DNA of 64,000 bases from an uncultured Candidatus Actinomarina sp. (GTDB taxonomy: Bacteria; Actinomycetota; Acidimicrobiia; Actinomarinales; Actinomarinaceae): NCBI GenBank assembly GCA_902619825.1, contig CACNFT010000003.1, positions 74,473-138,472 of the forward strand, in the 5' to 3' direction. The stretch's first letter is position 1. Each line of letters opens with the position of its first letter. The notes under the pieces are model-generated. The model ran no database searches and was not told the origin of the DNA. It was given only the letters and a program-made list of their open reading frames with translations. Positions 17,708 to 27,106 of this stretch are shown here, piece after piece. Both the position numbers and the translations under genes were made by a program.

Positions 17708-19643
17708 ATTAAAAAATAGATATTTGATTGCTATCAAAGTAGTTTTTCTATTGTTCATAATAATAATACCCTGGTCGATTTCAGATTATGGAGATAATGT
17801 TAGACCTGAGAAAATAACTTCCGATCTTAGATTTTATGAAAGAAACACATGTAGTATTTCGATTAACGAATTTCTTATTTCAAATCCTAATGTGATTTAT
17901 CAAGATCACTATAAAATAAGGTTCAATAACTATTCTTCAATTAAATGCTTTGGACAAATTACTGGTGTTGACCAAATCAATCACGACTTTTACATATCTG
18001 TAGGTTCTAATGTTTTGGTAGGTTTATTTTTACAGACTTCATTTTGGCTTTTGCTAATATCATTTATTAAGAAAGATGAAAATAAATTATCTTTAAAAAT
18101 AAAAGATTTTGTGCCAATATTTGTGATTCCCTTATTTTTAATTTTTGGATTATATTCAGAAATTAGGTTTTACTCAAAAAACCTTTACCTGATTGATCTT
18201 ACTAAATTTGATCATTATTTAAATCTTTATACATACTTCCTGTTTGTAACATTCTTTTCTTATCTGATTTTCCAGAATCGAAAAGAAAATCTGATTTATT
18301 CTGTTCCCTACCTATTTTTATTCATGATGTTGTTTAACGGTTTTAATTTATACCTTCCAGTTATTTTCTTTGCAACCTACGGTCTGAAAGAAATATTGTC
18401 TGGAAAATTATCAAAAATATTTTTAACTATTTTATCCTTATATTCACTTTTTTGGTTATATCAAGCAGCAGGTAACAATTATTATTTAAAACCAGATAAA
18501 GTCAGAGGACTTTCAAGTACTATTTACACTTTTCCTGGAACATTTTATTGGACAGTAATTACTTTTACACTTGTTGTTGGAATTTTCTATTATTTTTCTT
18601 CAAAAAAAGAAAAATTTGATTATAGTTTTCTGATTAAGCCTTTCTTGTTGTCTGGAATAGCAGTATTGATTGTTGGATATTTGAGCTCAGGCAATCCACT
18701 AATAAGATTTATGACATATTATTATTCCGGACTAACAAAGTATCCAACAGATAATCAAAATTTATTTTTGTTAAACGAGTGGGGAGAAAAAGTTGCATGG
18801 AGAGGTATGTTTCCAAGTGCTGAATCAATTGGAGAATTTTATGGACTAATATTGCTTTTGTTAATTTTAAAAATGTTTAGTCATAAACAAATCAGCTATC
18901 TAGAAGCTATTTTTTCCTTATTTTGTATTTTGGGTTTGTATGCATCAAATAATAAGACAGCCTTTTTGTTATTAGCGTTTTGCATTTTATACAAATATAC
19001 TCAACAACTTAAGCCCAATAGAGTCATAAAAATAACATTATCTGGACTATTTCTGTTTCTTCTTATATTTTTCATTAGGCTGGATAATTTGTTACTGGAT
19101 TTTAATTTTACGTCAAATAATATGGTCGGTTTGGGTTACGCATCAGGTTATGAAAATTTTAGATCTTCTTCAATTAATTACTTAAGTAACTTATCTAGTA
19201 ATAATGTTATAAAGTTATTAATTATGATTGTTGGGCAAGTTGGATTCCTTATTAACAGATCAGAGTTATGGGGCCTTTTCCTTGCAAGGTATAATCCTAG
19301 TTTTAGTGAATTCATGTTGGGAACAGGTCCTTACAATCTTGCGAAGCACTATGGAGAGGTTGATATTGTCAACACCAGAAGTTTTCTACTACCTCATTCA
19401 AGTTTTTTAAATCTAATTTTATTTTTTGGTTTTATATTTTTCATTTTTTTCATAGTTTTTGTTTTTAGAAAATTGATTAAATTGAAAAAAATAAACTTTG
19501 ATTTGTATTTAATTAATATTTATATTTTTATTAATTTAATAAAGAGTGATTCCATTTTGTATATATCAACATTAACGACATACCTAGCCATTTTTACTAT
19601 TTGTGTAGCAATAATACAAAAAAAATATTCAAAAGTAATATAG
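17700..19643 (+). CDS. O-antigen ligase/polymerase-like membrane protein
   Basis: The 647-residue protein has an N-terminal helix, a 90-residue outer loop and then around a dozen hydrophobic segments. The layout with a central loop and ASNNKTAFLLLAFCILY resembles Wzy/WaaL-type proteins, where a loop-flanking helix often carries an (S/N)R/K-(T/S/G) pattern. These integral membrane enzymes polymerise or ligate undecaprenyl-linked glycan repeats on the outer face. Its first outer loop carries SNPNVIYQDH, echoing the small protein encoded just upstream. It precedes fcl by 16 bases and is probably co-transcribed with it. Function is inferred from topology and context. Confidence 0.6.
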   Translation: MVKLKNRYLIAIKVVFLLFIIIIPWSISDYGDNVRPEKITSDLRFYERNTCSISINEFLISNPNVIYQDHYKIRFNNYSSIKCFGQITGVDQINHDFYISVGSNVLVGLFLQTSFWLLLISFIKKDENKLSLKIKDFVPIFVIPLFLIFGLYSEIRFYSKNLYLIDLTKFDHYLNLYTYFLFVTFFSYLIFQNRKENLIYSVPYLFLFMMLFNGFNLYLPVIFFATYGLKEILSGKLSKIFLTILSLYSLFWLYQAAGNNYYLKPDKVRGLSSTIYTFPGTFYWTVITFTLVVGIFYYFSSKKEKFDYSFLIKPFLLSGIAVLIVGYLSSGNPLIRFMTYYYSGLTKYPTDNQNLFLLNEWGEKVAWRGMFPSAESIGEFYGLILLLLILKMFSHKQISYLEAIFSLFCILGLYASNNKTAFLLLAFCILYKYTQQLKPNRVIKITLSGLFLFLLIFFIRLDNLLLDFNFTSNNMVGLGYASGYENFRSSSINYLSNLSSNNVIKLLIMIVGQVGFLINRSELWGLFLARYNPSFSEFMLGTGPYNLAKHYGEVDIVNTRSFLLPHSSFLNLILFFGFIFFIFFIVFVFRKLIKLKKINFDLYLINIYIFINLIKSDSILYISTLTTYLAIFTICVAIIQKKYSKVI

Positions 19644-19659
19644 GTGTAGTTATTAAATT

Positions 19660-20574
19660 ATGAAAATTTTAGTTTTTGGAAGCAATGGGCTCGTTGGCAA
19701 CTCTCTAAAAAGAAATCTTTCTCAAAATGATAAATATGAATGTATATTTTCAACTAGAGCAGATACAGATTTGTTTTCATTTAAAAAGACCAAAGAAACA
19801 ATAAAAAATTTCATGCCAGATTTAATTATCAATGCAGCAGCCAAAGTAGGTGGAATTTATGCAAATGACACTCAAGGTACTCAATTTTTACTAGATAATT
19901 TAAAAATTAACATCAATATCTTAGAGTCATTAATTGAATATAAGACTATAAAATTAATAAATCTTGGTAGCAGCTGTATTTACCCTTTAAACGCAGAAAA
20001 TCCAATCAGTGAAAAGAGTTTTATGAATGGTACTTTAGAGCCAACTAATTCTCCTTATGCTATGGCAAAGCTAACTGGAATTGAACTTGGTAAAACTTTG
20101 AATAAGGATTTTGGTCATAAAATTATTAATTTAATGCCAACTAATCTTTATGGACCGAATGATAATTTTGATGGTTTAAATAGTCATGTAATTCCTGGTC
20201 TGATTTTTAGAATGAACAAGGCAAAAGAAAATGGAGATGATGAATTTTCGATCTGGGGTACTGGTAAACCATTAAGAGAATTTCTTTATGTAGATGATCT
20301 ATCAGAAGCAATAATATTTATACATGAAAATGACATAGAGGAAGACTTAATAAATGTAGGTAGTGGAATTGAGATTTCTATAAGTAGCTTGGCTAATCAA
20401 ATAAAAAATGTAATTGGATTTGATGGAAAACTTAATTTTGACTCAAATATGCCAGATGGGAATCCAAGAAAACTATTAGATAGTTCTTTAATTAATAATT
20501 TGGGTTGGAAAGCAAAAACAACTCTTGAAGATGGTTTAAATTTAACTTATAACTGGTTTAAAAAAAATATTTAA
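19660..20574 (+). CDS. fcl: GDP-L-fucose synthase
   Basis: This NADPH-dependent epimerase/reductase converts GDP-4-keto-6-deoxy-D-mannose to GDP-L-fucose. The 304-residue protein has the short-chain dehydrogenase layout: VFGSNGLVGNSL binds NADPH, NAAAKVGGIYAN is a signature specific to this family, NLGSSCIYP carries the catalytic serine, and SPYAMAKLTG the Tyr-x3-Lys pair. LREFLYVDDL is also conserved. The dehydratase gene gmd lies immediately beyond on the opposite strand with a 4-base stop overlap, and a GT11 fucosyltransferase lies at 32650. Together these define a GDP-fucose pathway for the surface glycan. Confidence 0.93.
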   Translation: MKILVFGSNGLVGNSLKRNLSQNDKYECIFSTRADTDLFSFKKTKETIKNFMPDLIINAAAKVGGIYANDTQGTQFLLDNLKININILESLIEYKTIKLINLGSSCIYPLNAENPISEKSFMNGTLEPTNSPYAMAKLTGIELGKTLNKDFGHKIINLMPTNLYGPNDNFDGLNSHVIPGLIFRMNKAKENGDDEFSIWGTGKPLREFLYVDDLSEAIIFIHENDIEEDLINVGSGIEISISSLANQIKNVIGFDGKLNFDSNMPDGNPRKLLDSSLINNLGWKAKTTLEDGLNLTYNWFKKNI

Positions 20575-21596
20575 TCTTCCCAAGTTTTCGAGATAAGATT
20601 CTTTTCAAGTAAAACTTTTTCTTGTTCTGCTAATTTTAAATCTGACTCTACCATCATTACCGCTAAATCTTCAAAAGATACTTTTGGTTTCCAATCTAGC
20701 AAATTTTTAGCTTTATTAGGATTTCCTAGTAAATGATTAACTTCATTAGGTCTAATATATTTTTCATCAATCTTTACATAATCTTCCCATTTAAGACCAA
20801 CGTGATTAAATGAAATATCCAAAAATTCCTTTACACTGTGTGCTTCACCTGTTGCAATTACCCAATCATCTGCTTCTTTATATTGCATCATTAACCACAT
20901 GGCTTCAACATAGTCACCAGCAAAACCCCAGTCCCTTACAGCATCTAAATTTCCAAGAGAAATATTGTTTTGTATACCATGAACAATCCTTCCAATTCCT
21001 CTTGTAATTTTTCTTGTTACAAAAGTTTCTCCTCTTTCTGGTGATTCATGGTTAAACAAGATTCCGTTTACACAAAAAAGATTATAAGACTCCCTATATA
21101 TTTTTGTCATATGGTGTGCAAATACTTTCCCAGCAGCATATGGACTCTTTGGGTCAAATATAGAGTTTTCATCAAGGTAATCTGTGCTTACTCCTCCATA
21201 CATTTCTGAAGATGAGGCTTGGTAATATTTTATTTCTTTCCCAAGATTTTTTACACTCTCAAGAAGAGAAACCGGTCCATTAGTACTTGTACTTACGGAA
21301 AAATGTGGATTTTTAAATGAAACAGCAACATGTGATTGAGCAGCAAGATTGTAAACCTCATCGGGTTGAATATTTTGTAGTAGTGAGTTAAGAGATGATG
21401 GGTCTAATAGATCCGAGTAGTAAAGATTAAGAATTTTTTTCTCTGAATATTGTGATATGAGTTCATCAATACGTTTTGTGTTAAAGGTTGATGACCTTCT
21501 AATTGTTCCATGAACTTCGTATCCTTTATCAATTAAAAACTTTGATAGATAATAACCGTCTTGACCTGTTACACCAGTTATAAAAGCTTTTTTCAT
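20571..21596 (-). CDS. gmd: GDP-mannose 4,6-dehydratase
   Basis: The 341-residue protein catalyses the first step from GDP-mannose toward GDP-fucose, forming GDP-4-keto-6-deoxymannose. FITGVTGQDGYYLS binds NADP, GTIRRSSTFNT and NLAAQSHVAVSF are GMD-specific, and QASSSEMYG plus SPYAAGKVFAHH contain the catalytic Thr/Ser-Glu and Tyr-x3-Lys residues. NHESPERGE completes the substrate pocket. The length matches bacterial GMDs. It converges with fcl, so the two consecutive pathway genes are on opposite strands rather than in one operon. Confidence 0.95.
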   Translation of the reverse strand: MKKAFITGVTGQDGYYLSKFLIDKGYEVHGTIRRSSTFNTKRIDELISQYSEKKILNLYYSDLLDPSSLNSLLQNIQPDEVYNLAAQSHVAVSFKNPHFSVSTSTNGPVSLLESVKNLGKEIKYYQASSSEMYGGVSTDYLDENSIFDPKSPYAAGKVFAHHMTKIYRESYNLFCVNGILFNHESPERGETFVTRKITRGIGRIVHGIQNNISLGNLDAVRDWGFAGDYVEAMWLMMQYKEADDWVIATGEAHSVKEFLDISFNHVGLKWEDYVKIDEKYIRPNEVNHLLGNPNKAKNLLDWKPKVSFEDLAVMMVESDLKLAEQEKVLLEKNLISKTWED

Positions 21597-21629
21597 ATTG
21601 TTAAAATTCTACACATATGTATTTGATAA

Positions 21630-22982
21630 TTACGATTTTTTTAAATACTGATTGCCTACGAAAAAATAAAATAATAGTGGGAAGTGGGCATTTTCCATCG
21701 AACTATCAAAAAAAGATACAAACATTACTGATGTAGAAAATATAATCATTTCAAAAAGTTGGTTATTTTTTTTAGCAGATTGAAATAGGGAGTAGTAAAA
21801 AGTAAAAAATACTAATAACTGTAAAAAACCTCCTCTCAAGAAAATAGTCAAGAAGTAATTATGTACATGTTCATTGAGTCCATCCAGCCCTCTCCTATCA
21901 TTTCCATCCGCAACACCGATAGTATTTACTAAATTGTTTTCAATAAAAACATTGAATTTAGATTTATATCCTATCCCGTAAAACAATTTATTCTCTTGAT
22001 AATTATCCTCTATTGCATCTTGCCAAAGTTGTAACCTCCAATTTAAGTTTCCATCTCCTGAGAACAGTCTTTTTTCTGATATGTAAAACAGTGGATAGTC
22101 ATCTTTATATTTTGAAAATTTATACTCACCTAAAGTTTTAAATGCATCAGGTATTTGTTCGATTGTTTCCTCGGAAAACTCAACTACTACGTACCTTTGT
22201 GACAGAAAAGTTGAAACAATCAATAAGATTGATACAAATAAGAAAACTATTATTCTTCGAAAGTTAAACCTTAGTATTTCTTTTCTGTAAAGAAAAAGCT
22301 CATAAATTACAAAAATTAAAATTGAAATCAAAGCTGCTCTGCTTTTATATAAAAATAGTGGGAGAAATATGGATAAATTGACTAAAAATAATTCAAAACC
22401 ATATTGATTATGTTTATAAAATCTATTTAAAAAATAAATTAGAATAGCAAAGTTTATAACAATGTCAGAACCTTTATGGGGTTCATATTTATCAGAATAC
22501 GAATAAAAGAATTCAACTATATTTTCTGGAAAGTCATATATTGCGACAAGATATATTATTAATAAAGAAATTTGTAATAAGATTGAGTATGGCCTTCTGA
22601 GGGTTTTGAGCTTTGGTAAAGTTAGACCTAGAAACAAAAAACCTATACTCCAAATATAAGAGCTTGCCTTATAAGTGTAAACATTAAATAAATTGCTTCC
22701 TGTAAAAACTACCGTCATCCCAAAAGTTAATAAAACCAATACTGAAGTTAGAAAAATACTTTTGTATTTTTCCTCATAGATAGGTTTAAATATTATTAAT
22801 GTAATTAAAAAAATTAGGGCTGAGAACGCCATAACTAATTCACCAAGTCTAAACATCCAAATTTGGATTCCCAAAAATGATCTAGTAAAGATAATTGATA
22901 AAAATAAAAATGTTATAACTAAAGTATTTAAATAATTGTTTTTAACATAATATTTTTCAATATAATTTTTTAGTGTATTCAT
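21630..22982 (-). CDS. O-antigen ligase/Wzy-family membrane protein
   Basis: The 450-residue protein has about eleven hydrophobic helices and a large hydrophilic loop in its second half (from about residue 255). That loop contains WRLQLWQDAIEDN and LNEHVHNYFLTIFLRGG. The W-R-x-x-L/W and the H-x-x-H/N-x-(F/Y)-L segment are typical of O-antigen ligase/polymerase family proteins (PF04932 type), where the histidine is essential. It probably joins or polymerises undecaprenyl-linked units outside the membrane. It is followed by two co-directional glycan genes and starts 2 bases after the stop of its upstream neighbour. Confidence 0.8.
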   Translation of the reverse strand: MNTLKNYIEKYYVKNNYLNTLVITFLFLSIIFTRSFLGIQIWMFRLGELVMAFSALIFLITLIIFKPIYEEKYKSIFLTSVLVLLTFGMTVVFTGSNLFNVYTYKASSYIWSIGFLFLGLTLPKLKTLRRPYSILLQISLLIIYLVAIYDFPENIVEFFYSYSDKYEPHKGSDIVINFAILIYFLNRFYKHNQYGFELFLVNLSIFLPLFLYKSRAALISILIFVIYELFLYRKEILRFNFRRIIVFLFVSILLIVSTFLSQRYVVVEFSEETIEQIPDAFKTLGEYKFSKYKDDYPLFYISEKRLFSGDGNLNWRLQLWQDAIEDNYQENKLFYGIGYKSKFNVFIENNLVNTIGVADGNDRRGLDGLNEHVHNYFLTIFLRGGFLQLLVFFTFYYSLFQSAKKNNQLFEMIIFSTSVMFVSFFDSSMENAHFPLLFYFFVGNQYLKKS

Positions 22983-22984
22983 TA

Positions 22985-24088
22985 TTAAGGTTTTATTAAT
23001 CTGTATTCATTTTCAATCTTTTCATTATTTCTGAGGACCATAATAAGGGCCCAAATACATAACAATGTTCCATGTAGGTCGGATTGATTTTCTCCATTTG
23101 TTATCTGTACGCCGTAATAATGTGTCTGAGATTTATCTTTATAGTAGGAAAATCCACCATCCGAAGAGTTATATAAAATATTTAATTCTTTAACTATCTC
23201 ATTCATTAGTTGGTTGACTTGCTTTTTTCTATAACTTGTTTGTTGTGAACATTTGTACAAAACATATATAAAATCAACAACATCACAGCCTTCCATTATT
23301 GGTTTGTTGTTAAGACAAAAATCTATTAATTTATCTGGATAATGTATTTCTTGATCAAGCCAGTCGAGTCCCGATATAACTTTCATTGCACCATTAATTA
23401 TTTCTCTTTCATGTTTAGGTTTTTGCATAAAATAAGAGCCCGTTTCTTTGTCTATAATTTTTTCTAAAAATAAAGATAATTCTTCCGAATAATCTTTATT
23501 TTGCGTTTTTGAAAAAACGCATATTGAAGAAAATTGAGCCCCTGCATTCCAAGGTTTTGACCAATCAAGTTTATTTAAATATTCAGTAATTGAATTTTCA
23601 TTAAGTTCTAATTCAAAATTTTTTTCATTTTTATATCCAATTTGATATAAGGTAGAAATCGCTTGCTTTGTATCTGCATTGATAGCATTTTGTAATTTTG
23701 TCTTTTTTGAATCATATTTAACATTTGTTAAAAGTGAAAGAATCGATTTGACTGTATATTTAAAGTCTTCTTTAAAAGGTAGATTTTTGTAATACTTTAA
23801 AAGTGCCTCATCTATAAATGAATTTTTCGGAAAATTTTTATTTTCTTTTTGATATGTATTTAAGTATTTGGCCCATTTATCAATTCTATTTTCATAGTCA
23901 ATCTCCAATTTTTTAGTCATATAAAGTATTTTTAATGCATAGGTACTAAATCCTAAATTGAGTTGGCCACCAGAATTTGTTAGTCCGCTTACCGATGGAA
24001 AAAATTCAAAATTATTTTCTTTTTTTAATGTATTTAAAAATAAGTAAGAACATTCAATTTTTTCTGTATATTCCGCATGACTTTTCAT
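22985..24088 (-). CDS. Predicted alpha/alpha-toroid protein of unknown function
   Basis: The 367-residue protein has no signal peptide or membrane helix. It is made of repeated helix pairs with segments such as WNAGAQFSSICVF, DKETGSYF, NGAMKVISGLDWLD, SSDGGFSYY and SDLHGTLLCIWALIMVL. These resemble the G-x-F and D-x-H-x-T repeats of terpenoid-cyclase/prenyltransferase-like alpha/alpha toroids. Similar folds occur in polysaccharide lyases and in proteins that bind lipid or sugar chains. It is encoded between a GT4 gene (4-base overlap) and a Wzy-like protein, so it probably acts on the same glycan or its lipid carrier. The enzymatic role is unknown. Confidence 0.5.
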   Translation of the reverse strand: MKSHAEYTEKIECSYLFLNTLKKENNFEFFPSVSGLTNSGGQLNLGFSTYALKILYMTKKLEIDYENRIDKWAKYLNTYQKENKNFPKNSFIDEALLKYYKNLPFKEDFKYTVKSILSLLTNVKYDSKKTKLQNAINADTKQAISTLYQIGYKNEKNFELELNENSITEYLNKLDWSKPWNAGAQFSSICVFSKTQNKDYSEELSLFLEKIIDKETGSYFMQKPKHEREIINGAMKVISGLDWLDQEIHYPDKLIDFCLNNKPIMEGCDVVDFIYVLYKCSQQTSYRKKQVNQLMNEIVKELNILYNSSDGGFSYYKDKSQTHYYGVQITNGENQSDLHGTLLCIWALIMVLRNNEKIENEYRLIKP

Positions 24089-25188
24089 CGTTTGAACACT
24101 CTATTTACAATGGTAGCTAATTGATTTCTCAAATTAAACGAGAAAATATTTCTAATCAATTTAAGAAATTTATTTCTAATCAAAAATAGACTTTTGAGAT
24201 ATTTATTTACAACAATATTTAATGAAGAATTTGATTTTTTATTGATTGTCTCTTCAAACAAGTCTAAAAATTCGTTACACATCTTTTCTGAATTAAATGG
24301 ATATCCTTTTAGTTTTTCTAAATATATGTCATAATCATCAAATATTACTTCTAATTGTGGAACAAAATTATCATTGAATGCCAAACCATAACCGTTGCAA
24401 TACTCGGGAATACCACCGCTATCTTTGTACAGGATAGGAAGACCACACTGAGCAGCTTCTATATGGTGATTTCCAGATGGTTCGTTAATTGAGCCAGTAA
24501 CATACACATTATGTTTTTTTAGTTCATTTGCTAATTCGATTCCAGCAAGAGGCTCTACAATTTTGGTATTTCTAAAACTGTACTCACTAGAAATATTACC
24601 AATGTATGTAAATTCAATTTTATCTTTCCAGTATTCATTATTTAATAAGTTATCGATATCTGAATAAATATCAAAACCCTTATTTTTATGTGAGCTCCAA
24701 TGATGGGTTACTAACTTTAGCTTATTTTTTTTATCCCAAGTTTGTAGATTTTGGTTATTAAAAATTTTATTATTAGCACCTGCAAGTATTACAGAAGTTT
24801 TTCCTTCAGGCATACCAATATTGAGATAAATATTTCTAAGCCATGAACTTACAAATATTACTTTATCTGCAACTTCACTTGCGTTTAAATAGAATTTGTT
24901 AATATTTTCTGTATTTTTACGCTCATCACATTCATTTACTCTTTGCACAACAGCAACATTAGGATTTACATATTTTTTATACTGTTTTATATCCTCGTGA
25001 TTAAAAGTTGATGAAGACTCACCACGACTTCTAGGGTCAGTTAAAAGAATTAAGTCAATATCTGGTTCACTTAAATCATAAATAACTTTGTGTCCTCTTT
25101 CATTCAAAAAGTTCGTTAAATTTATTGCAAATAAATTTCCACCGCCCCAAGGTCCTCTTACAATTTTGGAGCCAATACTAACTTTCAT
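24085..25188 (-). CDS. Family 4 glycosyltransferase
   Basis: The 367-residue GT-B enzyme starts MKVSIGSKIVRGPWGGGNLFA, the N-terminal glycine-rich acceptor domain. The C-terminal domain has KLVTHHWSSHKNKGFDI, IEFTYIGNI and GSINEPSGNHHIEAAQCGLPILY, where the glutamate and EAAQCG form the nucleotide-sugar site. A basic C-terminal tail (about 50 residues) probably contacts the membrane. It overlaps both neighbours (4 bases downstream, 11 bases upstream), so this stretch is a coupled minus-strand operon of GT4, GT4, toroid protein and polymerase. Confidence 0.8.
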   Translation of the reverse strand: MKVSIGSKIVRGPWGGGNLFAINLTNFLNERGHKVIYDLSEPDIDLILLTDPRSRGESSSTFNHEDIKQYKKYVNPNVAVVQRVNECDERKNTENINKFYLNASEVADKVIFVSSWLRNIYLNIGMPEGKTSVILAGANNKIFNNQNLQTWDKKNKLKLVTHHWSSHKNKGFDIYSDIDNLLNNEYWKDKIEFTYIGNISSEYSFRNTKIVEPLAGIELANELKKHNVYVTGSINEPSGNHHIEAAQCGLPILYKDSGGIPEYCNGYGLAFNDNFVPQLEVIFDDYDIYLEKLKGYPFNSEKMCNEFLDLFEETINKKSNSSLNIVVNKYLKSLFLIRNKFLKLIRNIFSFNLRNQLATIVNRVFKR

Positions 25189-26092
25189 AGCAATTAGACA
25201 GCATAGTTCTAAATTTTTCCATTCCTTTAGGTATTATAAAATCTTGACTCTTTAAATAAGCAAAATCTTCGTCTGGTTCAGCCCTTTCTATATGTTGAAT
25301 ATCGTAAATAGAAACTTTATTTAATATTTCTGAAGCCACACCAACATCAGTTGAAATAATTGGAGTCTTAGTTACAGCAGCTTCTAAAATTGCTTGTGGC
25401 CCTCCTTCTATTCTTGATGAAACAATGTACAAATCCAATACATTGTATAGTTTATTTAAAGTTTTTAAATTGACCATTTCAAAATATTTGTATTCTATTC
25501 CTCTTTTGTTCAGTTCATTAATCACATAATTTCTATTTTTACCTCCTAAAATTATTTTCACATTTTTATTTTTTGGTATAAGCTTTTCTACAGCTTCAAT
25601 AAATATATCGGGACCTTTTACAAGTTTTGGACTTTTAAGATCGGATGATTCAGTATCTCTTTGAAAACTTCCAATTAAGAAATCATTTTCATTTAAGCCA
25701 AAGTTTTTTCTCAGCTTTTTAACGTCGTTAATATGAAAAAATGTTTTTTGATTAATCCAAAAAGGTATTGAAGTTATTTTTTTATCTGTGAGTTGGATTA
25801 GTTGTTTTTTAGTATTTTCAGAAATAACATGATACTCTGCAACATACTTGTCTAATTCTTTAAAATTATCAAAGTCAAAATTATCAAAATCAAAATGATA
25901 ATATGAACAAATTACTTTCTTTTTTGATAATTGTTCTTCTGATATGGTTCTCCAAACCCAAGGAGACAGAATCCACAGAAGGTCTGATTTTTTTGCTGAT
26001 TTTGTTGAGATATCAGAATTGTTTTTGTACCACTCTTTTCGGATTCTATCAATTATCCAAGACTCATTTACATTATTGAGAAAAACTTTCAT
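25178..26092 (-). CDS. Family 4 glycosyltransferase (short)
   Basis: The 304-residue protein is shorter than most GT4 enzymes. It begins KVFLNNVNESWIIDRI, and its N-terminal domain is reduced. The C-terminal half is standard: FLIGSFQRDTE, KGPDIFIEAVEKL, KIILGGKNRNYV and YIVSSRIEGGPQAILEAAVTKTP, with the E-x7-E motif. It is the first gene of a minus-strand operon that overlaps the next GT4 gene by 11 bases. Divergent transcription from the dehydratase at 26129 leaves 36 bases for both promoters. Confidence 0.8.
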   Translation of the reverse strand: MKVFLNNVNESWIIDRIRKEWYKNNSDISTKSAKKSDLLWILSPWVWRTISEEQLSKKKVICSYYHFDFDNFDFDNFKELDKYVAEYHVISENTKKQLIQLTDKKITSIPFWINQKTFFHINDVKKLRKNFGLNENDFLIGSFQRDTESSDLKSPKLVKGPDIFIEAVEKLIPKNKNVKIILGGKNRNYVINELNKRGIEYKYFEMVNLKTLNKLYNVLDLYIVSSRIEGGPQAILEAAVTKTPIISTDVGVASEILNKVSIYDIQHIERAEPDEDFAYLKSQDFIIPKGMEKFRTMLSNCYES

Positions 26093-26128
26093 TAATTTAT
26101 TTAATAATAACTAACCTTATAGATATAA

Positions 26129-27106
26129 ATGCAAAATATTTTGATAACTGGAATCACTGGCCAAGATGGTATTTTTTTAGTCGATAGATTAATGAAATCG
26201 TATAGTGATATAAATATTCTTGGTGTTTCAAGAAACAGAGATCAAGAAAATTTTTCCAAAAAGCTTTCAACGTTAAATAAATATAATTTAAAGAATCTGA
26301 ACTTAAAAAATATTAACCTATTAGATCTAAAAGAAGTAGAAGAAAATATATTGAAGTTTAAACCTGATAAAATTTTCAATTTAAGTGGACCTAGTTCAGT
26401 GTATGAATCAATACTCTATCCTGAAAAAACAATGAATGAAATCTGTAAAATTTTTGAAAATATTACTCAAACTCTTATTAGTAATGATTTATTTGTTCCT
26501 TTTTTTCAAGCTTCTTCCTCCGAGATGTTTGGACAAAATGCTAATGAATGTTTGAATGAAACTATTCAATTTAATCCCAACTCACCATACGCAAAAGCAA
26601 AACTGATAAATCATGACAAAGTAATTGATTACTCAACAAAGTACAATTGGAATATTTACTCAGGAATTATGTTTAATCATGAGTCTGAATTTAGAAATCA
26701 TAAATACCTGTTTATGAAAGTAATAAATTCAGCTAATTTGATAAAAAATAAAAAAGTAAAAAAACTTACTATTGGTAGTCTCGATTATAAAAGAGACTGG
26801 TCTTTTGCTGCAGATGTTGTAGAAGGAATAATCAAAATAATGGAAAAGGGGAAGAATAGTTGTTATGTAATTGGATCCGGTGTTTCCTATTCTATTGAAA
26901 ATTTAGTTGAAACGGTATTTGAATACTATGGTCTTGATTGGAAAAAATATGTGGATGTAGATGAAAAATTGTTACGCCAGGGAGATCCAAAAGAAGTTTG
27001 CTCAGATCCAAAAATTCTTAAGGATGAGTTTGGTTGGAAGTGTAATTACAGCTTTTATGATTTGATTGATAGATGTATTAAGAAAAATTATTATAAATCG
27101 GAGTAA
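26129..27106 (+). CDS. GDP-mannose 4,6-dehydratase-like NAD(P)-dependent dehydratase
   Basis: The 325-residue short-chain dehydrogenase-type protein is a divergent paralogue of gmd at 20571. ILITGITGQDGIFL binds the dinucleotide, QASSSEMFG and SPYAKAKLINHD keep the catalytic Ser/Glu and Tyr-x3-Lys, and FNHESEFR matches the GMD pocket. The stretch after the first strand lacks the GTIRRSS signature of classic GMD (it reads LGVSRNRDQ), so cofactor or substrate preference may differ. It could act on another GDP-hexose or be a redundant GMD. It overlaps the convergent GT2 by 29 bases. TATAGA lies 5 bases before the start codon. Confidence 0.75.
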   Translation: MQNILITGITGQDGIFLVDRLMKSYSDINILGVSRNRDQENFSKKLSTLNKYNLKNLNLKNINLLDLKEVEENILKFKPDKIFNLSGPSSVYESILYPEKTMNEICKIFENITQTLISNDLFVPFFQASSSEMFGQNANECLNETIQFNPNSPYAKAKLINHDKVIDYSTKYNWNIYSGIMFNHESEFRNHKYLFMKVINSANLIKNKKVKKLTIGSLDYKRDWSFAADVVEGIIKIMEKGKNSCYVIGSGVSYSIENLVETVFEYYGLDWKKYVDVDEKLLRQGDPKEVCSDPKILKDEFGWKCNYSFYDLIDRCIKKNYYKSE

